A DNA stretch of 64,000 nucleotides from Populus alba (taxonomy: Eukaryota; Streptophyta; Magnoliopsida; Malpighiales; Salicaceae): positions 11,624,333 to 11,688,332 of the forward strand of contig NC_133293.1 of assembly GCF_005239225.2 (NCBI RefSeq), written 5' to 3'. Made by a program: the position numbers and the translations under genes. A model generated the notes under the pieces. That model was given only the letters and a program-made list of their open reading frames with translations. It ran no database searches and was not told the DNA's origin. Below, piece by piece: positions 51,138 through 62,300 of the stretch (positions are counted from its first letter, which is position 1; each line of letters opens with the position of its first letter).

Positions 51138-52500
51138 CCTAATGGGACCGTTATAAGTAAGCAGCTGTATGTCCGTTTCTTCTTCGTCTTCTTCTTGGCG
51201 ATTTCATGCTTACTCTGTTTTATCTCCTGTCAAATGTAGCTTCTTTTTTTCAAATACTTGATGTTTCAGTATAATAAAAAGCCTTGCAATTATGCAAATA
51301 TGCCATTGTTTATTATCTTGAATCTCTTTAAGAGGGTGTGTTTTTTACTAATTTAATTTACATCGGTTTCCTTTTCTCTCTGTGGCCATTGCTTAACTTT
51401 TATGTTGCTAGAGGTGCAAATAGGTTTTGGGCTATAGGATTGTGTGTGGTTTTCCTTTGTATGGAAGAACTGAACCTAGAATTTGATAATAGTTTTATAC
51501 AGGTATGATTGATGGTTTTTTTAAAATATATTAAAATAATAATTTTTAATTTTTTAAAAATTTTATTTTTAATGTCCATACATCAAACTAATTTAAAAAT
51601 ACATTAAAAAATTAATTTAAATAAAATATTCCAAAATTTTCAAAGCTCGAGTCCAACCACAGGCTAGACACCTAAAAATTGTTTTCGTTAATTAACAAAG
51701 GAGGGAGTGACTCCGCTGAAGCACTAAAATGCACAAAAGCCCGGAGAGAGCTCTAACCAACTCAAGAAAAGAGCCTAAAAATGAAGAAAAACAGATCAAG
51801 CCCAGCCCCATAAAAATAAGCCCTGAGAAAGCTAGGAGAAATCGGAGATCTGGCAGTGCGTGACTTCATAAATCACTCATAAAGAAATGATAATTTTGTT
51901 CAAGTTTTTGGAAATAACATTTTTTTTAATTTTGAATTTCATTTCTTGAATATTAGCTCTTATTGTGCTACTGGAACTAGACATAAAGAAGTTGGAACTA
52001 GAGCTCTTAAATATTATGTAATTTTTAATCATATTTGGAAGTTTGATAACTTTTATTTTGGATTTTTCTAAAAAATATATTTATATTAAAAAAATTAAAT
52101 TGATATTTTTTTTATATTTTTAATATATTGATATGTTGATATTAAAAATATCAAAAAATCATTTGAATATATATATTTTTAAAAAATTCCGTACTTCATA
52201 GTAACAAACAGTTCTAGTAATAATTCTCCACACACTATTTTGTATCGGAGTGGCCAATCGAGTTTCTTTATTCATGGGAAGAAGAGAAAATGCTCGAAGG
52301 AGAAAAGGAAGAAGAAGAGGGTAATCCATTTATGGAACAAAAACTTACGCGTCCACTTAAGAAGCTGTTGTTTCCTAGTGGAAATGAATTAAATCATTAC
52401 ATGTTGAAAGCACAGAAAACCATATTCTTCTTCCGCGTTTCCACAGCAACCCCACTAAAAAAAGGCACTTTTTTATTATTATTATTTTGTTTCCTTCTAC
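51138..52500. other. Spacer between ITPK and the lipid transfer protein gene
   Basis: It holds the ITPK 3' UTR, a MITE-like fragment at about 51505-51610 and a fuller copy at 52035-52215. The small frame at 52290-52508 matches nothing and overlaps the lipid transfer protein promoter. Confidence 0.4.
52035..52215. repeat. MITE-like repeat copy near the LTP promoter
   Basis: The left end is 'tggaagtttgataactttta', the core is 'atattgatatgttgatatta', and the right end read in reverse is 'agaactgtttgttactatga'. It ends about 300 bp before the TATA box of the next gene. Confidence 0.5.
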
Positions 52501-52512
52501 ATTTGTAATGCC

Positions 52513-52518
52513 TATAAA
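52513..52518 (+). promoter_or_regulatory. TATA box of the lipid transfer protein gene
   Basis: tataaa in the context cctataaacatg, 76 bp before the start codon. This is a good position for a leader of roughly 45 nt. Confidence 0.6.
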
Positions 52519-52588
52519 CATGAGCTACATATTTGGTAATACATGTAGCAAAATCCGAGTAAATTCGCAGTCTTGAAGCCTAGAAACA

Positions 52589-53525
52589 ATGACCTATAAC
52601 ATGAGAGCTTGGGTTGTGACTGTGTTGGTTGTTTTGGTAGCTTCAAATGCTTTTATATGTGATGTTAATGCGGCCGGAGAGTGTGGGAAGACACCAATTA
52701 GGTCAGCAGCTGCGAGCTTGAGCCCGTGCTTGGGAGCGGCGGGGAATGCAAGGGCCGCTGTGCCACCAGCTTGCTGCTCCAAAGTGGCTGCCCTGATCAA
52801 GACATCTCCAAAATGTCTTTGTGCTGTTCTGTTATCACCTTTGGCAAAGCAAGCTGGAATCAAACCAGGAATTGCCATCACCATTCCGAAGCGTTGCAGC
52901 ATTAAAAACAGACAAGCTGGAAAGAAGTGTGGAAGTAAGTGATAGTATTCCCAATTTGTTTCCGTTTCTTTTTTTGCAACATGATCATCTTCCTCCCGTG
53001 TTTCAAACACCAAGATCAATAAAATGTTTGCCTTTTCATCTCAATCAATAAATTTTGCCAAATAGACCGTTTGAAAAGGACTCAAATGGATCTTTTAAAT
53101 CTGATTTGAGTTTGTTTTTGAAGAAAAAAAACCATCCCTCGATGCATTGATGCTGTTTGTCACCATCTCATAACCATTCTGGCCACAGTGAGACTTCAGT
53201 AGTTTTTATAATAAGAAGATCAAGGCAGCCCTCCGTACTCATAACAATCCCAATTCAATACTGACTGGGGAAATTAGAACGAACATTTTATGAATGTGTG
53301 GTGTCAAACAAAATCAAAATTGAAAAATAGAGGGTAAGAACATTTCCTGCAAAAATACAAGGGCGGGGGTTATACTACCTTCTAATATCCCGTCTTGATT
53401 TGATTAGAAATAGAAACCCAACTGCATCTCAACTGACCTCATGAACTAAGAGTCCAGGAATCTTACCATGACAGGCTAACAGCTACTCTTGCCATTGTCT
53501 CTTTGCAGAGTACACGCTCCCATGA
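52589..53525 (+). CDS. Non-specific lipid transfer protein, eight-cysteine, two exons
   Basis: A small secreted protein that binds lipids in a hydrophobic cavity at the cell wall. A hydrophobic signal peptide (about residues 6-29) precedes the eight-cysteine domain: Cys32, 47, 62, 63, 76, 78, 103 and 114. The spacing C-x14-C-x14-CC-x12-CxC-x24-C-x10-C corresponds to type V in the published spacing scheme as I remember it. The frame appears to end at 52942 with GSK, but a perfect donor (ggaa/gtaagt) sits at 52935. A matching acceptor (tctctttgcag) ends at 53508 and opens a 17-bp exon (53509-53525). Splicing gives the conserved end KKCGKYTLP and 120 aa in total, with phases matching. The unspliced form would lose five residues and gain SK. 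Confidence 0.9.
53018..53023 (+). terminator. Poly(A) signal inside the lipid transfer protein intron
   Basis: A perfect aataaa about 75 bp after the in-frame stop at 52942, with a second aataaa near 53046. If used, it would give a short transcript that ends within the intron. Confidence 0.45.
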
Positions 53526-53599
53526 GCATGACGGAAGTCCGAGCATAGACGGCAGGGAAACAGCAAACCCCACGCGAGAAGAGCAGAGAGTGTGTTAAT

Positions 53600-55850
53600 A
53601 AGAGCTGCCATTGAGGGTCAGGTTTTGCTATATAACCACTGGCCCGTTAGATTTGAAGGCGGCAGCAACAGCAGTTGTTTTTGATGTTGTTTGTAGCTTC
53701 ATATGTGTGCTACAATTAAAATCTTTTTTTGTTATATTAAAAATAAATTCAGCTTATTCGATCACGCATATTTTCTCTCCCTCTAAAGTACAAAAGATAT
53801 CTGCAGCTGCTGAATATCGTTTCTTATGAAAAAAATAACAATTTAACTCCATGGCGAAGCACTAAATTCTTAAACAGTAAACAACTATTTTCTATGTCCA
53901 TTTTCATTACATTATCATTTTCGATTTAGTTTTGTTTTTATAAATAAAATAATTAAACTATTTTTTTTTAAAAAAAATCAAAACCGATTTAAACTGATTG
54001 ATTTTAATTTGGTTCGTTTTTTAGAACAAAACTAGTTCAGTTTGGTTTTTTTTTTATTTGGCTTGTTTTTTTTTCGGTTTGGGTTCTGTTTAGTTTTTTT
54101 TTTTTTGTTTCAGACTTATAAAATCAAACTGAACCGATTGTTTTTTTTTTTAGATTTTAATTAATTTTTTTACCATTCGGTTTTTTTTAATTTTTTTTAA
54201 TTTTTTTACACAGCTCTGTTACATTTCCATACAAATTTATATCCATGGAGAGAAATCCAAGGAATTAATGGGCTAGCAAACATTGCCCTAATGGTAACAA
54301 AACAACCGACAACCAACAGGTTCGATGAAAACAAAAATAACCGAAGGGCCCATGTAAGAAAACAAAAGATAACTGATTATCTGTCCATCACTTTTAGACT
54401 CTTACTGGAAACTTTGCAACGTCAGCAAGCCCGGCCCATTATCACTCTCGTTATCTGTCCATCACTTTTAGACCTTCGGCTCAAAACAACATAAAAAGTG
54501 GCATCCACGCACCGAACGATGAAACGTACCTCCTCTGCTGTTTTTTTTCGCTGTTTTTATTTGTTTAACCGTAGGATATTATCGAACCAATTTTTGAGTA
54601 TTAAGAGAGTAAAAAAAAAAAAATTAATCGTGATTTAGTGTCTTTTTGTTATTGTAATGTATAATATAATTAAATATATATATATATATATATATATTAT
54701 TAACATATTAAAAGTATAAAATAAAACACTAATTTAAATATTAATTTAATAATTTTTCAAATTAAAAAATGTTGGAAACACAGTGTAAATTATGTTTTTT
54801 AAAAATATTATTTTTTTTAATAATTTTTTTTATATTTTCAAGTTGTTTTGATGTGTTAATATCAAAAAATAATTTTTTTAAAAATAAAAAAATTTTATTT
54901 AATATAATTTTTGATGTAAAAAGTACTTTCATCTATCACCACTTTTACAATTACAAACATCCTTAAATATAATTTTAAAAATATAAAAAATCAGAAATCA
55001 CTACCCCACCTTATGTTCTTAATAAGCAGCTATTCACACCTGTGGATTCCAAGAATGTATTTTGCAGTGGTCATTCGGACTTACGCTGCCGTTTGATCAA
55101 ACGACAATCAAACAAAAAGGTGACAAAGTTAAAACGATTCAAATCAAATCAAACCCCATAGAAGGGGGGGAGGGTCCCACCATGAATCAACCCTTCATCT
55201 TCGATCCTAATGATGGGCCCCGCCAGGATGCCAAAGAATGGATCGGCCAGCAAATGGGCCCAGCAGAAAAACAAATAAAGTGGCGAAGACAGCTGATTTG
55301 ACCCCCAGTGACAACGGTGAAGGATGTGTAAGAAAAAAGTAGCGCAAAGGGGAAACGGTTGGTAACAACAGACATCAGAGGAAGAGGTGAAATTGAAAAG
55401 GAAGGAAAAGCTGGGATTTGAATTGTGTCGCTAAGCATGGGTTTGTTCTTCTTTTATCATTCCCTATCGCACAAACATTTTTGCTTTACATGCACAGAAC
55501 AAGAGCAACATGATATCATATCATAACCTTCGCCATTATTGGGTTTTGGCCCACCCAGCATCATTAACCCTTCCACATATACAAAAACCAGGAAAAATGA
55601 TGCAAAAGGGCGACCCCATTTCCCGTATCCCAAGAAACGCCACTTTTTCTCTTGCTTCAAGTTGACTGCCTGCTGCTTCCAAGATCAAGCTGCTGCTTGA
55701 ATAATTCTTTCTCTTTTTTCTACAACCACTGCATAAATAAATAGCACCAATTCGCATCATTTTAGTGTACGGGTGGTTCCTTAAGATACGAGGCCGCCAC
55801 CACCCCATATGAAATGATATGTCAAAATTATTAGATCGGAGACAAAAACA
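53600..55850. other. Spacer between the LTP and XRI1-like genes
   Basis: It includes T-rich DNA with repeated 'cggttt' / 'aaccg' words (about 53930-54210), a (TA)n run near 54676-54697 and a MITE-like copy at 54790-54965. The 55050-55850 stretch is richer in G+C and is the XRI1 promoter side; its frames encode nothing I recognise. Confidence 0.4.
54790..54965. repeat. MITE-like repeat copy
   Basis: The core is 'gttttgatgtgttaatatca' and it ends with 'cttttacaattacaaacatc'. The left end is lost in T-rich sequence. Confidence 0.45.
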
Positions 55851-55884
55851 CGGGCTGCTGCTGAGCTAAACTCACTCCAATTCC

Positions 55885-56765
55885 ATGGCTTATTACCATA
55901 GTAGTAGTAGTAGTAACCTCTCTTCCCTAGGCTGGGATCTTCAAAACCTTGGAGTTCTCAACGCAGACATGTCTTTAGGTACACCAAAGCTTCATTTTAA
56001 TTTTCTTTCTTTATAGTTTATGCTACTACTGTTTTTGTCCTTCAATGCTTATCTTTGATAATCTAAAACCCGCTGATGATATGAACGTATTTATTTTACA
56101 GCCATGGATAGAAGAACTTCGCCGTTTTTCTCTTCTCTAGAGTCTGATTTCTCGACCGGGTACTTAGAGGATGCTTTGCTTGAATTTAATGAGCGATCCA
56201 AACGAAGACGCTTGCTGCTGTTCTCTACTGAGCATGATCATGGCCATGTTCAATACGAAAAATCAAATGACCCACCCGAGGTACTTAATTTCGAAATCTT
56301 TATTTGTTTATGATGTATAATTTGCTTGGTATCTTGTTTAGCTGATAATGATTGGTTTTTAATTAATGTTCTACGTGCAGAGCAACTGGAATGAAGAAAA
56401 ATTTGACGACTGGGAATTAATGTCAGAGAATTTTAGTTGCTTGAGCCACATTACTGGTATTCGTGGAACTTCAGGTGCATACTTGCCTAGCTTTTTGTAC
56501 AGGGATCAATAATTCTAAGTATCCTAATTAATTGTTATGAGGGATTTAACTTGTTTCTCTTCACTAATATTGTAGATGAGCCCATGACCACGTCGATGAG
56601 CAATACTAGCGAGGAAGCAAATGTCATATCGGAAATAAAAACACCAGAAGAGGAAATATCAGCCCCTGAAACTCTTGATTATTCATCATCATCTTCTTAC
56701 AAAGATTTGGCTGGCACAAACTCCATTTTTGAAAAAGACAACATCCCTCCCTCTTCTGGTACCCT

Positions 56766-56802
<37 letters not shown>

Positions 56803-57392
56803 GTCTCTCTCTCTCTCCCTCACACACACACACCCACAATCAGCCTTTTCTTTCTTTTGTACGTTAATGATGCATCGTCGGTTTCTTCTTCTTCCTTTTC
56901 TTCTTTTGTTTTTTTTTGGTTTTAGGGTGGTTGGGTATCCTCAGGATATATTTTGTATACACCGAGTTTAAGTCCACCTCTCCTGATCAGTGTTCTTTAC
57001 TTTTCAAAAATTATGATTGAGTAATAAGTCCATTGGTCACACATCGATTATAATTTATGCCTAATATTATGGTTAGCTTCTTATTGTTATTAGTGCTTTG
57101 TGCTTTAGATGATGACGGGGAGAAGAGAAAGAGGAGGGTGGGAACAAGGGTGGTGTATCCATTTGCACTAGTGAAGCCAGGAGGTCTAGAAGGGGACATG
57201 ACCATAAACGATATCAATGAGAGGATCTTAATGCCACCGACAAGGCCGGTAAGACATCCGGTAGGGGATTTTGCGTGTAAGCCATGCGTATCTGCTGATG
57301 GCCCCGGTCTTTCTGGGAAAGCTGTGGTGGCCCTTACCAGAGTCCACACGCAAGGGAGAGGCACAATCACTATTATTAGAACCAAAGGTTGA
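55885..57392 (+). CDS. XRI1: XRI1-like protein (X-ray-induced transcript family)
   Basis: Five exons join in frame: 55885-55978, 56102-56280, 56381-56474, 56576-56758 and 57109-57392, giving 834 bp, 277 aa plus stop. The protein starts MAYYHSSSSSNLSSLGWDLQ and contains conserved-looking blocks SGYLEDAL-type (STGYLEDALLEFNERSKRRR, residues 51-70), a TrpAsnGlu/AspAspTrp acidic stretch, and a C-terminal segment KRRVGTRVVYPFALVKPGG. These resemble plant XRI1, a nuclear protein linked to DNA-damage response and meiosis or pollen development in Arabidopsis. Basic runs (KRRR, KRKRR) fit nuclear location. It has no enzyme domain. Assignment is by remembered similarity of the N- and C-terminal blocks; the middle is low-complexity and acidic. 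Intron 4 starts with a CT/CA array. Confidence 0.78.
56768..56833 (+). repeat. (CT)n-(CA)n microsatellite in XRI1 intron 4
   Basis: A CT run with two GT interruptions is followed by a CA run. It begins only about 9 bp after the donor at 56759, so length changes lie right beside a splice site. As an early pyrimidine tract it might also influence splicing. Confidence 0.9.
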
Positions 57393-57582
57393 AAAATACT
57401 GGTGGCTGGCACTGCTGCTCATTTCTGTGCTTAGTTCATGCGTTGTCCGTTTGAATTGTATAGAAAGTGATATGCTTGTAAAATGGTTTCCTTTTACAGA
57501 GTTATAGTCAGTTGTTTTATGTCCTTTGGCAGGAAGGCAGTGTTAGTGCTTGAATACTGTGCTAAACCACCAACAACACAGC

Positions 57583-58502
57583 ATTTTTCTGGTCTGAACT
57601 CCGATGGAAGTGTGTAGGGAAAAAAATAAGAGAGAGAAAAAGGTTAAAGTCATATCCAAAACCGAGAGTGGCAATCTTGTCTGACAGAGACACTCGGGCA
57701 ATGCATTTTTCCATTCCTATCTTGCATGGTCTGCTGCCATGATTGTTCGGGAGTCAGACGAAGAACTGCAAGCAAAATCAAATGAAGAGCTAAAAATAAA
57801 AACTGATTTTTTATTTTTGTTTCCTCTTAGAATTAAAGTAAAATCAAACTACAGTTAGGAGAACATTTGTTTAAGATATTGTGTCTATATTTAAAGCCAA
57901 GCAAAAGCACAACTTATTTGGTTTTCTCAAAACATAGTTTATTGTGTATAGAAGACCTATATATATTTGAAAAAAAACACAGATTTATGAAAAGCAGCTT
58001 TCAACTACTTTTCGCAAACCTGCAGATGATGCATTCAGTGGAGAGTTTCACTCTCCACTTAGCGTTCACAGTGGAGTTCAACTCTATTGTTCACGTGAAC
58101 AATAGTGTACGATTCTAGCCGAATTGGATCTGATCCAAAACTAAATGTATTGAACCAGGTTCAACCATGTAAAAAAAAATTAAATTAAAATTTTTATTTT
58201 TAATTGTTTTTTGATAATGTATCATTTGCAGAATTAATCGCAATCTCAATTTTGTTCCTTATTATATTTTACCTGATGTTGTTGCGCGCCTAAAAAACTA
58301 AAGAAACTATAGTATTTGTCGGATACATTTCATACATGATAGATGTATTTCATACGTGATGGAATTATAGATAGCTTAATTGAACAATAACAAGTATTTC
58401 ATATAAAATATTATTTATTTCATGATGTAATAACAATAGTTAAATCTATAATATTTAAATTCAAAACTATATACACACATATAACTTCAATTTCAAAAAA
58501 TA
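57583..58502. repeat. Tandem duplication, copy 1, 3' of XRI1
   Basis: This unit of 920 bp starts 'atttttctggtctgaact' and repeats directly from 58503. The first 250 bp are nearly identical between copies. It holds a perfect 10-bp stem hairpin (58037-58059) and a 22-bp perfect palindrome with a cacgtg centre (58084-58105). It starts about 190 bp after the XRI1 stop, so it may include the end of that transcript. Confidence 0.92.
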
Positions 58503-59318
58503 ATTTTTCTGGTCTGAACTCCGATGGAAGTGTGTAGGGAAAAAAATAAGAGAGAGAAAAAGGTAAAAGTCATATCCAAAACCGAGAGTGGCAATCTTGT
58601 CTGACAGAGACACTCGGGCAATGCATTTTTCCATTCCTATCTTGCATGGTCTGCTGCCATGATTGTTCGGGAGTCAGACGAAGAACTGCAAGCAAAATCA
58701 AATGAAGAGCTAAAAATAAAAACTGATTTTTTATTTTTTTCCTCTTAGAATTAAAGTAAAATCAAACTATAGTTAGGAGAACATTTGTTTAAGAGATTGT
58801 TTCTATATTTAAAGCCAAGCAAAAGCACAACTTCTTTGGTTTCCTCAAAACATAGTTTACTTTGTATAGGGACCTACATATATTTGAAAAAAAACACATG
58901 TTTATAGAAAACAGCACTCAATTATGTTTTCCAAACTTGCGGATGATGCATTTAGTGGAGAGTGAAGCGTTCACAGTGGAGTTCAATTCTACTGTTCACG
59001 TCAATAATGGTATACAATTCCAACCGAATCGGGTCTGATTTAAAGCTAAATGCATTAAACTAGGTTCAACCTTGTAAAAAAAATTTAATTCCAACCGAAT
59101 CGCTTAAAAAACTAAAAAAACTGTAGTATTTGTTGGATGCATTTCATACATGATAGATGTATTTCATACATGATGGAATTATAGATAGGTTAATTGAACA
59201 ATAACAAGTATTTTATATAAAGTATAATTTATTTCATGATGTAATAACAAACAATATTTAAATTCAAAACTATGCGCGCGCACACACACATATAACTTCA
59301 ATTTGAAAAACAATTTTT
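58503..59318. repeat. Tandem duplication, copy 2, shortened
   Basis: Aligns with copy 1 over its whole length but is about 104 bp shorter. It lacks one hairpin arm and about 100 bp that correspond to 58188-58289. At that deletion a 16-bp word (aattccaaccgaatcg, 59087-59102) repeats the word at 59016-59031. The G-box palindrome is broken (gttcacgtcaataatgg). Confidence 0.9.
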
Positions 59319-62300
59319 TAACTAGATACATTAAACTATTTTTTGTTCAACCTTAAATTCAACCACAGTTTTAACCAAATATATATAAATATTAAACCAA
59401 CCTTAACTAAACATATTTTTTTATAAAATATTTTTTGTTTCAAACCACAACTACAAAAACTACCACAAGACCAAATATATTTGATCAATTGTCATTGGAA
59501 CCATTATATTTAAATAAAATTCACCTATTAAATTAATTTGATTTCCGATATTCATTATATCCAGTGGCGAAGACAAGAGGTTGGCAAGAACCCAGTTCTT
59601 GTAAAAAAATGTTTTTTCTAACCTCTCTTAGTAAGGTTTATGATTTTAGTCTTAATTTTTCTAGAATAATTTTTCTAATCTGAACCTCTTTAATTTTATT
59701 TTATTTTTACTCTGCCCCTTATTATACCAATGTTCAAAACACCAGCATGAAGGAGAAAGAGGGAGGAGCAGTAAGATTGAGAATTAAGTACTCTACCAGT
59801 ATTTTCCATTTTCTTTTCTAATGAGGGGAGCACCTTCCTAGCTAGTGATCTCTTACAACTTCATCACGGGCAGCCAAACACAACTTAATCATTTATTATT
59901 GACTACAGATTTCCAAACCAGACTTCTTTGTCCTATTATTATTGAAATAATATAGCCGTATATAAATTTCAAATTCAATAAACTTTAGCTTGAAATGATA
60001 TATTAAAATAAAATATATATAAATCAAATCATAACTTCACGAGTTCTGGGATAGTAATGTGGGTTGAGGAAGAGATAGTAGTTTATAAAATTCATGGAGT
60101 AATTCAATCATTGGTCAAATATTATGGTGGTTGTCAGCTAAATTCTTAATGCGCTATCATGTCTTCTTTCTACCTAGGTCAACACCCACCATGTTCAAAA
60201 ATCACAAATGCCAGTACAATACGCAACACGCGGGGCCCTATACATGACCTAACTGTCCCAGTCACCCTCGCCACTGTTTCTAACCTAGATCACGACCTTT
60301 GGATCCCTCTGACCTCTCAGCTTCGGAATGTGTCAAAGATTTGAGTGGTGGCGATTCAAGGCAGACGAACACAGCTAGCAGGGGACCTTTCGCAGACGGA
60401 CGGCAAAAGTCCCACCTACGTGGTTGAAACTTAGTGAGGTGTGACAAGGAATTAATGTCGATTAGGGTTTTTTCCCTCTTTTCTGCAGCCATGATTACTG
60501 TTGCTTAGGTGAAGAAGCTTTTGACCTTTATAGGCATGTTTGTTTTTATTGCAAATCAATCTGATGGGTAGACCCCAGCTAGATGCCTGCTAATCGTCTG
60601 TCTGGTTTAAATTTCAAACCTTTTTTATTTTATACTCGGCCAATGAAGCAACAATCTCTTCGGCAGTATATAATGCTTCAATATTAAAATGGTAAAAAGT
60701 TATTGCAGCTTCTGGATTGTCGATATGATAAAGGAAAAGGCATGAATCAGAATTTCATCACCCCACAATCCTGTTATAATGTTATTTATTCTTCAGCCAA
60801 CGCTATATATTCAGGATATAAGTCTTTTTACATATATCTTTTTAAATCCAGGCTAAGATTATATAATTTCTTAGCCATGTTTTGAGCAAACAACTTACAA
60901 TAAAACTAATAATTTTACGAAGATTAAACTCAAATTCTAGAATATAATAGGAAGTATGTTATTCACATCTCGCACTAAACGTACAAGAATAATTTTCTCG
61001 TAACATGATAAAAACAAAAAAAAAAAAAGTAGTTCAAAGCATAGAGAATTATTTTCTTTTTTTCCTCTTTATTTTATCTTTGAAAAAGAAGAAGAACCTG
61101 GGTATACGTGAGAATATTTTCTGCTTTTGCCTTTTCTTTCGAATCCCAAACGAAGAGAATTTGATTATTTTTTTATGATTTTAGTATAGGAATTGGATTC
61201 ACCCATGAAAATACTTTCAGGAAATAATATATATTTTAATCAATCACCTCATGCTACTTTATATCGACCAATGATGTCAAAATGGCCTGCATATGATGTC
61301 AGATCAATGTTGGAGTCACTATGTGCTAATTTGGATCCTAACTACGTACCACCTGCTCCCTTGAGCTCGAGGGGCCACTTGAGTGTTTTCCACCTAGGCC
61401 CAAGTACAATAGAGTAAGGATAAAAAGCTCAACAACTGGGCTCTGTTTCAGGACCATGTAATCTCTTGATTATAGTTTCGGAATTTGGTTTGGTTAGTCA
61501 TCTGCTCATATTGAATCACATCAAGTTAAAAAATTATATATATAAAAGAATTTGATGTGATTTGACAGGTTGACTCGGTAAAAATTTTAATTGCAACATG
61601 TTAAATTTTTTTTTTTTACTAAAACAACTTCGTTTCGATTAAAAAAAAAAAATTAAACCGAGCAACCCGGTGACCTGGTCAAAATTTGTAACCCGAGCTT
61701 TAGAACCGAGTCTAAAAACTATATTCTGGACAACTTCCACGCACACCCGAGTTTTTTTATATTTAATTTCCACTCATACAATTTCTCCTCGAGATATAAA
61801 CGTTACATCTTGTATAAAATTAAGGTAAAATTATGGACTCAATTTCTTTTCATGTATTTAATAAAGTTCATGGTTGCATGATTTATTGTATTTTTTCATA
61901 TATTTAAAGTTATGAAATTTCTTTCATCTTGTATAAAATTAAGGTCTTGTGGGTAGATTTGAAATAAAGTAAAACCATGGAGTCAGTTTCCTTTCATTTA
62001 TTGCACGATTTATTGTATTTTTTCTCTTTGTTGAAAAATCCAGAGCAGAAAACGCTGCAGGGTTCCATTGAGACTCTTTTATTCTGACTTCTATTTACTC
62101 CATAATCTGATTAGCAAAGTAAATGTATACTATCAACACTTGGGCATTGGATTAATTTCTTCTTCTTCTTCTTCTTCTTCATGTTTTTGCCCCCTTCAAG
62201 ACCGTGCACGTGATGGATAAAGGCGATTCTGATTAATTTAATCCTCTTTAAAAAATCCCAGAAATCCAGAATCAAACTCTATGACGACGAAAGAACTTTC

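Noticed and set aside
52935..52942. Lipid transfer protein ending GSK at 52942
   Set aside because: The last codons are intron read-through. A consensus donor and a matching 17-bp exon restore the conserved end.
60280..60492. 70-codon minus frame beginning MAAEKREK
   Set aside because: It could be a first exon, but no following exon with family similarity was found.
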